From Phytophthora quininea (taxonomy: Eukaryota; Oomycota; Peronosporomycetes; Peronosporales; Peronosporaceae), in NCBI GenBank assembly GCA_011947345.1, contig JAAVTG010000627.1, forward strand, positions 1 through 24,048: a DNA stretch of 24,048 nt. The letters run 5' to 3'. This document shows, piece after piece, positions 1 to 9,440 of this stretch; position 1 is the first letter of the stretch; every line of letters starts with the position of its first letter. Position numbers and translations under genes: made by a program. The notes beneath the pieces were generated by a model that saw nothing but the letters and a program-made list of their open reading frames with translations, did no database searches and was not told where the DNA came from.

Positions 1-601
1 GCGAATCTTGCGACGCCAAGTGAGCAGTTCGACATGACTTTGTGATCCCGGAAGGGTGTTTTGCGACTGATTTCGGAGATGCTATATTAACTAAATGTTC
101 ACTGTTTGCAACAGGAAAATATTACCTAGGAGACGCTGGTTATGCCATAGCCAAGCACACGTTGACGCCATACAGAGGCGTCACGTACCACCTGAAGGAA
201 TTTGGCCAGGGAAGTCAAAAATCACAGACGAAGGAAGAGCTTTTTAATCTGCGGCGCTCATCGTTACGCAACGTCATTGAAAGAACCTACGGCTCCATCA
301 AAAAGAAATTCCCGATCCTCCAATCGATGCCCAACTACGAGCTGGGCGCGCAGGTGGGCCTCGTGCAAGCCACGTTTGCGATCCACAATTTCATTCGTTG
401 CCATAAAGATGAATTTGCGGACAAGGAGCTTCAGAACAGCCGTGCGAGGGAAGAAGACAACACGGAGGCCGCAAAAGAGCTACTTGAACTTACGAGATGG
501 ACGACGCATCGATGAAACAGGTTCGCGATAAAATAGCATCCGACATGTGGCGAAGCTACCTTGTATTCGTAGCTGGTAGAGATGGCGAGGTTGTTGTCTA
601 A
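1..601 (+). pseudogene. PIF/Harbinger-type DDE transposase, 3' part, broken
   Basis: This is the C-terminal half of a DDE_Tnp_4-like (PIF/Harbinger) transposase; the 5' part lies outside the window. Family-type motifs are seen in order: YYLGDAGY (catalytic Asp), TPYRGVTYHLKEF, then RNVIERTYGSIKKKF, whose Glu would be the last catalytic residue, about 48 residues after the Asp. The main open frame is 42-515. In the same frame, upstream codons read SCDAK and then hit a TGA at 21-23, where the family has coding sequence. The frame ends in TTHR, while another frame from about 497 to 601 gives the expected tail RDKIASDMWRSYL, so there is also a frameshift near 490-500. No inverted terminal repeat or target-site duplication could be assigned. 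The element is dead in this copy. Family assignment is confident; intactness of the missing 5' part is unknown. Confidence 0.85.
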
Positions 602-639
602 TAGCATTCGTTCATGAAACAAAAATGTTCGCGTTGGAA

Positions 640-860
640 ATTATGTGTTTAAAAGGCAGCTCGCGCTCAATCCGCTGGATCAATCCGCTATCTGCCGAAA
701 TTCGGGAGGATTGAATCCGCTGGAATATGGCCATTTATCCGCTCGAATTCTATGCAGTACGCGCCAGCGGATCGGCCGTTCCGCTGGAAAGAAAATTCCG
801 CCGGAATTGGCCCCATTCCGCTGGAATTTGGCACTGCAGTACGCACCCTGAAACATGAAG
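640..860. repeat. Cluster of imperfect short repeats with a TCCGCTGGAAT-like core
   Basis: The motif CCGCTGGA occurs near 672, 717, 780 and 818, and the segment ending TGCAGTACGC(G/A)CC at about 722-765 recurs at about 803-847 with many small differences (offset about 82 bases). Nothing here reads as a conserved protein. It lies between the transposase remnant and the S27a 3' end and may be a degenerate MITE or a local duplication; no target-site duplication was identified. Confidence 0.55.
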
Positions 861-973
861 CAGTTTGGATGGAAACCGAAGCGTGGCATTACATTAGCTG
901 GTCAGTTAGAAACGACCAAGTTAACGACAGTCAAAGCCCCATGGCAGTTCACTTGAGACGAGACACAAGACGC

Positions 974-1518
<545 letters not shown>

Positions 1519-1537
1519 TTTCTGTAGTGGACACACC

Positions 1538-1611
1538 GTTTCTAATTGGTCCTCAAACCCCAACGGCAACGAGCTCCCCCAACAACCGCGTCACAGAGTC
1601 CAATTAGAAAC
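1538..1611. repeat. 12-bp perfect inverted repeat just upstream of the ubiquitin-S27a start
   Basis: GTTTCTAATTGG at 1538-1549 and its exact reverse complement CCAATTAGAAAC at 1600-1611 are separated by 50 bases, and the near arm lies 20 bases upstream of the ATG. The related string CAATTAGAAA also occurs inside the intron (1352-1361). On the coding strand one arm carries a CCAAT core and the other resembles a branch-point region, so a promoter element or a 5'-UTR intron are both possible. Confidence 0.5.
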
Positions 1612-2505
1612 TCAAGAGACCCTCGAAGACAAGACTCCAGTGCCGATAACAACATAGCCAGGAAGCCTGTAGCTGCGCCGGGCGCCCTGTCGTCTGTCGT
1701 CTCCCTTGAGGGTCTTGGTCTTGAGCAATCGGCACTCCGGACGCGGTCGGGGAGCTGGTTCATACATATACCTACGGATCAGGCGCCCCCTTATCAAAAG
1801 GAACCACCCAATCCGATCCTTGATACACGCAGAGCGCAGCTTCCTCGCCGGTGGACGGCTTCTTGAAGGCGGCTGGGCCCTGCGAGGGCGTTCAGAGGAC
1901 CGGGATCCGCAGGCTGGAAGCGACTGGAGAGAGCGACATACCGTCAGGAGGTTTCCGATTCCAAACTGGAAGGCGACTGTGCTGGTCGGCACTGCCAGTC
2001 GCTGCCAACCATTCGACGCGGTATACAAACAGCAAGATATATATGACTCGGTATACAAAAGGTAAGATCAACGATTTCCGACGACGGGTACCATAATGGT
2101 GGTACTTTCTGTATCTATGTTCCGGTACATGGCTACACCAACTTCAACAAGGTGCAAAGTGATCTGACTACGTTCTTCTCGTGGCATATCGAAGATCTCG
2201 CCGTTGCTCATGGTGCTATGCAGTGTCAGAGGGGACGATGATTGCGATGGGACCCAACTCGTCACAGCATCGCTTCAAGACGAATAAAACATCGCGAGTC
2301 CGGGCAAAGCGGAGTTGTATTTCGAGAAGCTACCAGTAGTAAGATCGTCGTAGCGGCGGGAAGTGAGCCTTTGCAGTAATCCCTTTAGGCACCTTAGCAG
2401 CAGCTAAAGCAATAAGCTGAGAGTGAATATATTCGTATGAATTGCTACGGTACGGGGCGTCCTTGTCTGCAACTCGCATCGGCATCTACTTGGGACTGCT
2501 GTCAT
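1612..2505. other. Upstream region of S27a; no gene recognised
   Basis: Several frames are open, the longest on the minus strand at 1612-2058, but none shows a domain or a conserved motif and overlapping frames on both strands are equally open. A minus-strand frame at 2068-2265 reads plausibly as protein near MSNGEIFDMPREERSQ but is not recognised. This stretch should hold the promoter of S27a (left) and the 3' flank of the DUF347 gene (right). Confidence 0.4.
2015..2067. repeat. Two direct repeats of a 23-bp GGTATACAAA-containing unit
   Basis: GAC(G/T)CGGTATACAAA followed by a (C)AG(C/G)(A/T)AAGA-like tail occurs at 2015-2037 and again at 2045-2067, a spacing of 30 bases. No coding role is seen; it lies about 500 bases upstream of the S27a start. 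Confidence 0.5.
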
Positions 2506-3458
2506 TTAGGGGGCCCAGTCGTGGTCGGCAGCAGTCGTCGATTCCACTGCGGCAGACTCAGACTCGCCCTTTTCGAGATCGGTAGCACTCACTTTCAGCT
2601 TGTCCTTCTTTGTGATGGTCAGGAAGACGACCAACACCGCGATCACACCCAAGAAGATCATGCTGGTTACGGTCGTTCCGAGATTGAGACCTGCCTTCCA
2701 GCCAGACGGCAGTGCCCCGGTAGCGCTACCAGACCCAGAAGCTGACGTTGCAGTTGCTGATCCCGAGCCGGAGCCGGACCCAGACCCGGAGCCAGTGTTC
2801 ACCGAGTCTGCCGGATTTTGCGACATCAGGTCTCCGAGCGAAGCCCCCAGCGGCCGAGTGAGCACGTACACGGCCCAGAAGGCCAGCACCCCGTTGATGA
2901 GCTTGAACCACCACAACAAACTCACAAAGGCGATACAGCCAGCAAAGAGCACGAGCGAGTTGCCGTAGCCAACGTTGAGCTGCTCCGCGATGAGGTCCCC
3001 GCCGACGTCCCCAGCGCAAAAGTGACGAGCACGGCCAGCCAGTACCAGGACTCTCGTCGTCGCGTGAAGATGCTGTGGATCGACAAGTTCTTCTCCACTT
3101 TGAACCACGAGATGAAGACGATCGCCAGCAAGACGGAGAAAATCGGCGTCGTGACCGCGAGTGGGACGCCGAGGTTGTCGGTCAGGTTGTCGCTCAACAG
3201 CGTGCCGACGGTGCTGATGGCGACGATGACGAACCAGTACACGGGTGCGAAGTAGAAGTTGAGCTTCATCTGGACGGCCAGCGAGGCCAGCAGGATGGCA
3301 AGCATGATGCCGGACGTGGCGCTCAGACCGAGGCCGATGTTTTCGTTGAGGAAGTCGGCAAAAGTCTCACCGACGGTCGTGGCCAGCACCTTGATGATCC
3401 AGAAGAAGATGGTCACCTGCGGCACCTTGACGCCGACTTGGTCGTTGAAGAAGGTCAT
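2506..3458 (-). CDS. Multi-pass membrane protein with four DUF347-type repeats (frameshifted)
   Basis: This is a predicted integral membrane protein of the DUF347/COG4705 type, a family described mainly in bacteria whose four repeats each hold two membrane segments and a conserved Trp. The four repeats can be seen: KVPQVTIFFWIIK with TTVGET; VYWFVIVAISTVGTLLSDNL; LSIHSIFTRRRESWYW with the GTSAG turn; and GVLAFWAVYVLTRPLGASLG. The last repeat is split by a Gly-Ser tract (SVNTGSGSGSG and on) before a final helix, GTTVTSMIFLGVIAVLVVF, and a charged tail. The start is the ATG at 3456-3458. The frame breaks at 2997-3000: four C's on the plus strand where five would keep SAGDLIAEQL in frame. The total length of 953 is one short of a multiple of three; the restored product would be 317 residues. 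Function is unknown. The gene is on the same strand as S27a, about 990 bp away. Confidence 0.85.
2740..2800. repeat. Degenerate 6-bp coding repeat (Gly-Ser tract)
   Basis: The plus strand runs GAGCCGGAGCCGGACCCAGA and similar. On the minus strand this encodes alternating Gly and Ser inside the last DUF347-type repeat. Such tracts vary in length by slippage, so strain differences are likely here. Confidence 0.6.
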
Positions 3459-3544
3459 TTGGGGCGGAAATGGACAGGAGGAGGAGTGGTTCTGGTGCGA
3501 ATTGGAAAGTGAGAGATGTCCAAAGGCGGTGCCGGCAAACTGGA

Positions 3545-3562
3545 GTGGCGGTTAGAATGAGC
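3545..3562 (-). promoter_or_regulatory. Possible oomycete initiator (Inr-like) of the DUF347 gene
   Basis: On the minus strand the sequence reads GCTCATTCTAACCGCC, close to the start of the oomycete initiator consensus (GCTCATTYYNCAWTTT). It lies about 100 bases upstream of the ATG at 3458, a reasonable 5'-UTR length. The 3' half of the consensus matches poorly, so this is tentative. Confidence 0.35.
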
Positions 3563-3626
3563 CGGGCATCGGTCTTACCGCAGCCGTACGGGATTTTTGA
3601 GCCGGGCCAGGTAATGGCATCGCATT

Positions 3627-3707
3627 TCTGGCAAGCAGACTATGGAAACACCTGAAACAGCCTCCGCTATCTGGCAAGCAGACTCTGGAAACACCTGAAA
3701 CAGCCTC
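3627..3707. repeat. 43-bp tandem duplication (two copies)
   Basis: The unit starting TCTGGCAAGCAGACT at 3627 is repeated from 3670. The first 38 positions agree except for one base (TATGG versus TCTGG), after which the copies diverge. The repeat sits in the 5' flank of the DUF347 gene. The near identity suggests a recent duplication. Confidence 0.85.
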
Positions 3708-4033
3708 TACCTTCCTGCCCATGAGGTTGTTCGCCAGCCGTCTGTGATTGCTCTGTGCGACCAAAATTCTGGTCATCAACGTCGTAGCAATTTCAACCGT
3801 TATTCCGATTCAGCTGCAACAACACGAACTCGGATGGCGTTCTTGATCATATTGGATATACTTTATCATTATATTCGCAGCAGTTCTGCTCACACAGTTT
3901 GTCCGTTTCTTCCAAGATGTGGGTTTCGCAAACTGCCTGTATGCATCGCCTCGAGTACATATCCCCGCACGTTCTTCTCCAATCTGGCAAAGCTCAGGTC
4001 GACAAACCTTCCGTTTCAAAGAATTCGTTGTCG
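3708..4033. other. Intergenic stretch, no gene recognised
   Basis: AT-richer than its flanks. On the minus strand one frame carries protein-like text (for example DVNDNEFFETEG near 4010-4040 and EETDKLCEQNCCEYND near 3870-3910), interrupted by a stop. It could be a continuation of the decayed gene at 4034-4710, but this is not secure. Confidence 0.3.
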
Positions 4034-4710
4034 TTAACGTCTGCCTTCCTGTGGCATGGCGACCACGACGAGAAGGTCGGAGGTGCTTGGTATGCGTCGA
4101 TCAGCCCTTGCGCAAGGATTGCAGGTGGGTCCCGATAACTGGGCTGGGGTGTTTCTCGAGCAGGGCCCCTCACCGTCTCCCTGCTGGATCAATGGCTTTG
4201 ATTTCGCCTGTGAGCTTGTATTAGTTCCGTGTAGGAAGAGCACCTCTCCATTCTCGTCGTGCTGCACCACCGTCATGCCAAAAAAGTGTCCTTCACTCGC
4301 CGGTGGCGTCTCGATCATGCGGAAGGACGAGTTGAGCACGATCCAGGAAGAACTTTTGTCGCCGTTGCTGAAGCTGAGCTTCTCGAAGAAATTGATGACC
4401 GTAAGCACCGCGGCATGGCGACTTCGATCCACCAGAAGGTGGCCACTTTCCTGTTCAAACATGTCGACGAACGGCACGTCCAGTAGCTCCCAGAGCATCG
4501 ACGTGCCGTAGTTGTCGAAGAGCGTGTGTCGCGGTTGCGGATCAGAAGACGGCGCCGGTGTCGATGAATTTAGGCGAGAAGTTGAGCCGAGCACCGGGAC
4601 GTTGTCGGCGTCCAGGCACTACAGTAGCGAAAAGTTTCGGACAGACCACTAGGCGATTCCGTCGTGGGAGTACTCGAACTGCGATGGTGGAGCGATGAGC
4701 GGCTTCTCGG
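4034..4710 (-). pseudogene. Decayed gene of unknown family
   Basis: The minus strand has a frame at 4034-4594 with well-mixed protein text, including LWELLDVPFVDMFEQESGHL, VINFFEKLSFSNGDKSSSW and GHFFGMTVVQHDENGEVLF. Just upstream, coding-like text continues in other frames: LNFSPKFIDTGAVF near 4550-4590, and LTPEKPLIAPPSQFEYSHDG near 4650-4705. That last frame then meets TAG codons at 4650-4652 and 4620-4622. The parts would join only across at least two frame changes and two stops, so the gene looks decayed. The 3' portion after about 4220 loses coding character and its end is unclear. I do not recognise the family and propose no function. Its 5' end faces the kinase gene head-to-head. A chance open frame is possible but less likely given continuous text across about 500 bases. 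Confidence 0.45.
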
Positions 4711-4806
4711 GTGTCAAAGGCACGAGGGTTACGATTTATTTTCATATTCGACGTGTCGTTAATAGTTTCTTTGTTGCTGCAATTTCAAGTGGAGGCTGGG
4801 GCCGAC

Positions 4807-7070
4807 ATGGGCACGCTCGAGGTGTTCTCGCGGGCCTACTGCTCGGGAAGCCACACGTGCGTGCTGGTGGACGCGTACCTGCAGCTCTTCCTGTGTCTGT
4901 GCTGCGTCGTGGTGCTGTGTGGACTGCTGTCTCTATCGCGGTGCTGCTGGCTCTGTAGACGTCGCGCAGAACCCACACAGAACGAGGAAGTACATCGCGT
5001 CTTGAATGGCCGCTCGCGTGGGTTTTCGTGGCGACTACGGAGAATACTGCGCAAGTTGGGCTTCAAGCTGGAAGGACGGACGGCTCCGCTGCCCCTAGCA
5101 GTGATCAAGAAAGACGCGACGTCTGCACGCATCCAGGGACACAAGAACTCGCAGCAACAGGGTGCGGCCTTCATTATGCAAACGCAGCGCATGTACCACA
5201 TGGACTTTGCGGCGCAGTCACCTTCCACGAGCGAGAAGGGCAACGACAACCCGGCAGTGCCGCCGCTGATCTTCCCAGAAGACAGCGAGCTACGGCCACC
5301 CTCAGGCACCGAAGAGGAGACGGACGACGCTCGTACGCGACCGGTTATCGCCAAACGAGACCCGAGCAAGCACATGCTGGCAAACCAAATGACCAGACAA
5401 CGCTCCAAGAGCGCAATAACCCCTCCAAAAGGACAATTCCTAACGAAAACGCGAGCTGTATCGCTGTCCATCTCACGCAGCTCGAGAAACGTATTGGAAG
5501 CGACTGGGATCCTCACCCCCAAGGGAGCCAAAGTTAAATCGGACGGTTCCGATCCAACATACTGGTTCGTTCAAGAGACGATTCCTCATCTTCAAGAAGC
5601 GCGTGCCCACAAGAAACAACTCTCGCACATTGTTTAAGGAGCCAACGTACGAATCGAATAATGTCATGGCCGAGTTATCTCCCGAGAACCGCGTGCAAAA
5701 CGAACGACGCGCGAGTATGCAGAGGAGAGACAAAAGACGACTTAGTGTGGGTGAAACTTCGCGGCTGCAGTTCGAAGTGGGCGGAGATCAGGCCTCCGTC
5801 TACGAAGTGAAACTACGCGAGGTGAATTTGGTCAAGCGTTTGGCGTCTGGCCCGCTGAGCGAGGTGTACGCAGCGATCTGGAGAGACACAAAAGTCGGCG
5901 TGAAGTTGCTCATGCCGCGCGAAGGTGTCGTGGATAGTTTAGAAGAGGCCGTGAAGAACTTCCGGCGCGAGATTTGGGTCATGAACGCTCTCATGCATCC
6001 TAATATCGTAAAACTGCTAGGTGCTAGTCTCACACAGAGTTGCTACGTGCTCGTGATGGAGTACATGCCGAACGGATCGCTTTACGACTATCTCCGCGAC
6101 GCAGCGAATTTCTTCCCAACCAACTCGTTGTCACGAGTGCATTCGACATTGCGTCGGGTATGGCTCACATCCACGCGTGCGACGTATTGCAGCGGGATCT
6201 CAAGTCGAAGAACTGCTTGCTTTCGGAGAACTTGGTCGTCAAAGAGTCGGACTTTGGGCTTGCTCGCTTCAGAAGTACGCAGTACGGGCCGTACACATGG
6301 GTCGGCACACCTTCTGGGCTGCTCCCGAAGTGATTCGACACGAGGCGTACGATGAAAAGGCCGATGTGTATTCGTACGCCATCGTGTTATGGGAACTCAT
6401 TGAACGTAAAGACCCCTACGACAACTTGAACGCTTTCCAAGTGCCACTGCAAGTTGCGAACGACGGCCTTCGACCGCATGACTTTACCAAACCAGCGCCA
6501 CTTGGGGCTCGAACAACTCATGAAGCAATGTTGGGATTCGGATCCAGAACAACGGCCATCGTTTGAAGATATTTCCCAGACATTGAGCACGTGGATGCGG
6601 ACCCAAAGCGATGACCAGTCCGACAAGGCCCCATGATGGGCTTAGGTCGACGCAATGACAGCAGCGTCGATCTCTCAGCGCATATTCTGCGTGAACACAA
6701 CGCTGCTAACCGAGCTGAGCTCAATCGCTTTGCTGAGTCACACGACGCGAATGAAAAGGCGATCCCCATCACGTTGTCGTCCTTGAGGAAAGGACTCTCC
6801 ACCTCGAGACTTCAGCGCTCACGCACCAAACGGGGACTCACACACAGCGAGATCGAGGAAGCACGAATTAATAGCACAATGGGGATTCCTGGTCTGGAGC
6901 AGTATAACTACTCCGGAGGAAGACATTCAACCCCGAGAGGTATGCACATGATCCCAAGAACTCCAGAACTGGAATCGCTGCTATCCGACGGGAAACGAGA
7001 GGATGAAGACGACGAAGAACACGCTCTCAATATTTTGCTTGACAAACCCAATGACATGCGACGTTGTTGA
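4807..7070 (+). CDS. Membrane-anchored TKL-type protein kinase (several frameshifts)
   Basis: The gene encodes a predicted Ser/Thr kinase of the tyrosine-kinase-like group. A short extracytosolic part is followed by a hydrophobic segment (LFLCLCCVVVLCGLLSL), a basic stop-transfer CRRR and a long polar linker. The kinase domain follows: glycine-loop equivalent LASGPLSEVY, Lys in VGVKLL (5903-5905), helix-C FRREIW, hinge VMEYMPNGSLYDYL, QRDLKSKN at 6190, DFG at 6250-6258, APE at 6321-6329, and CWDSDPEQRPSFEDI near the end. A charged tail follows. The catalytic HRD His is Gln here. Five frame changes break it: near 5515-5533, 6105-6117, 6309-6312, 6504-6507 (extra G) and 6628-6632. Each falls inside family-conserved or continuous text, so they are not introns. 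The net product would be about 754 residues. The start at 4807 is preferred; an in-frame upstream ATG at 4711 is possible. Confidence 0.88.
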
Positions 7071-7320
7071 TCGTTGAGTTTGAAAAGCATCCCAAGTTAA
7101 ATGTTACTACGAAAGCCTAGCAAAACATTGTGCGGAAAAAAGTATTTATTGTTTTACAAAGTTATGGACAATTCTTGAGTGCCTTTTGAACAATTTGGTA
7201 CAAGAGTTGACAAGCAGATGGACTGCTTGGTTCGTTCACATGTGCGTGGGGTAGACGGCCAGTTCCGGAGCGAGAGATGACGAGTTACCGCTCGTGGTAC
7301 ACATGGACATGGCTTGGGTT
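7071..7320. other. Convergent intergenic region
   Basis: The kinase (+) and START/zinc-finger gene (-) end facing each other over 250 bases. AT-rich stretches near 7130-7160 may carry polyadenylation signals; no gene or strong hairpin was seen. Confidence 0.5.
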
Positions 7321-9440
7321 TCACTCGGAGGCTCCGACTGCGGCTCGGATATCACGTTGGATTCCTGCGAGTGGTGGCGGAGCGACCGACTTGTCGGCGT
7401 AGCTGCCTAAAGAGAGAGCACTCGCTAAGCTGCGACTACTGTTGGTGTGCAGCAGATAGTTCGCCAGTAGACGCTGGTAGTATTCCTCATCCAGCGGTGG
7501 CGACGGCTCCTCAGCATTCACGTTCGATTGCTGGTGCTGCACACGCTGTGCTGGGTACGTTCTGGATCCACGTCGATCCAGCAGCATCGAGTCCTGACGT
7601 GGCGGAACTGAAAGGCGTTGATGGAAGCTCTGATTGTTGTTGGTTAGTAGACTGTACCCGGACGGGTACCGGCCAAGGCGCAAGCGGTTCGTCGACGACG
7701 ACGCCAAGTCTGCTGACGTAAACGAACGCAACGACACTCCAGCAGACGACGACATCCCTGACAGCAGCGACGCGGTTCCGCCACGACGAGTCTGATAGTG
7801 TTCTAGTATCTCAAGCATCGCACTCAGGGAATCTGTGTCTTCATCGTCGACACCATTCCCTTCAGATCTCTTGGTCTTTTCAGGCGAGAGTCGCTGAACA
7901 TTGGGACGTTTCTTAGGTCGGGCGTTCAAGCTCAGTCGGTGTTGCTGGTACTTTTCCGACTCGCGCGACGACAGAACGGAGATCGAGGACATCTCCGCAG
8001 CCGCGAGTATCCGCTCGGCACGCTCCGAGTTTGCAATCACTGGGAGGTGCTGCTGGGCGATCGAGCCGTCTGTGATGGACGACGCTGTGATCGTCGGTCG
8101 GAAGAACGTCGGGGCGCGTTTGCGCTTCTTGGCAAGGCGTTTGATCAGTCGGGCGTTGATAGTAGCCCCGGACGGGATCACTGCGCAGACACAGGCCAAA
8201 CAAAACGTCTCAGTGCACGGTCCAGACGTCAAGGACGTCGAGCTGCCACTCGGATGATAATGCGCACAAAAGATCGGCTTGGTGACGCGGCAAGTACGGC
8301 AGCAGGGCTTCCAGCAGCCTCGACAAAAGCGAGGAGCGTCCCAGAAGAACAGCGTTCGAGCACATACACCACAGCGCTGTCTGGCACCTCCATGCTCTGC
8401 AATTGATCCGTTGGAGTTTTGGCTTTGACCGACCAGCAACAGCGACAAGTTCTTGGCCTGTCCGCTCTGCACCGTGTTGGCCATCGATGTGAGCCATTCA
8501 GCAATGCAGCTGTCCCTCAGCAGCGGCGGCAATCGTCCGCTAGGATTGAATAGACCGTGAGCAAACATCGCGACTCGATCGTCCCCTACACTCTTGAACA
8601 CGATGGCCATCGAGATGAAGCCGCGGATAAAGTGACCCGATCCAGGCCCCACGGAGCTGGAGCTGCGCGTACGAGCCAGTTGGCTCTGCGACGACGGAGG
8701 CCACGTGGCTCCTGTCGCCGCGTGGGTGTCAAAAGTGGAGACCTGCGCACTGATCTCGTCGGCTAGAGGGTCGATCGAGTGCAGCACCAAGACGCCCATT
8801 TCTTCTCCGAGGTCATTTTTGAAGCAGTCCATCTTTTGAAGCACAGGAAGTCTCGGTGTCTGCAGAAGCCCAAGCCTGGCAGCTTGAGCGCCATCCAGAC
8901 GATGCCAGCGAACTGGAACGGCTTGGTCTCAGTGCTGCTTTTGTCCACCTGCAGGATCCTCGTGTCTAACGAGCGAGGACTCAGCAGCATCTGCAGCACT
9001 CTGGCCGTGCGTGTGTTGTCTGCATAGAGTCCGTTCATGACGTCCCCCAAGGAGCCGTGCACGGTGCCTGTAGCCATGACTGTGGCCGTCCGGTCTTGTC
9101 GTCTACGTAGTTTGTAGACTCGGATATCGCTACTCTCCCTAAGCAGCTTCCATTGCCTTGTTTCTACCGTGGAATTCGGGAAGGTGCTTGGTACGTCGCA
9201 GCTGCCGCTCAAGGGCCCGCGACTGCATCGGAATTGGGAGCGTCGAGCGCGCTCCTGGCGGTCTCGGAAGAGTTGCAGCGTGTGGTCCAGTCGCTTGTTG
9301 CTCTGCTGGTGATACCGTCGCATCCTGGCGGCCGTGACGTCGTCCAGACGCACCGCCGGCTCGTGCACTTCGTCGTCCAGCTCCATGGTGAACGTGGAGA
9401 CGAGCCCCTGGCTGATGGGAGGCCGCTCGACGTCCGCCAT
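7321..9440 (-). CDS. START-domain protein with FYVE-like zinc finger (one frameshift)
   Basis: This is a member of the START plus FYVE-related proteins that are numerous in oomycetes; START domains bind lipids and FYVE fingers often bind phosphoinositides on membranes, so a membrane or lipid role is inferred. Reconstructed residues about 95-325 look like the START region (RQWKLLRESSDIRVYKL, ATGTVHGSLGDVMNGLY, FAGIVWMALKLPG, CRHRDFLCFK, GVLVLHSIDPL). Residues about 357-418 hold a Cys-rich finger: CGVC, FCRGCWKPCCRTC, then CLAC. The usual FYVE R(R/K)HHCR is replaced by DAPRFCRGC, so phosphoinositide binding is uncertain. A long Ser/Arg-rich tail follows. The frame breaks at 8834-8837, where four T's on the plus strand stand for a lost base between LCFK and MDCFKNDLG. 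The length of 2120 is one short of a multiple of three; the product would be 706 residues. The start at 9438-9440 (MADVERPP) was chosen over an in-frame upstream Met at 9560, since the region between looks like leader. Confidence 0.85.

Noticed and set aside
2600..3512. Plus-strand open frames across the DUF347 gene
   Set aside because: They are shadows of the minus-strand membrane protein; the Asp/Pro-rich text is the complement of the Gly-Ser tract and hydrophobic helices.
5491..5533. A 43-base GT...AG segment in the kinase that would repair the first frame change as an intron
   Set aside because: It is too short for a spliceosomal intron and a one-base insertion in the CCCCC run nearby explains the shift equally well.
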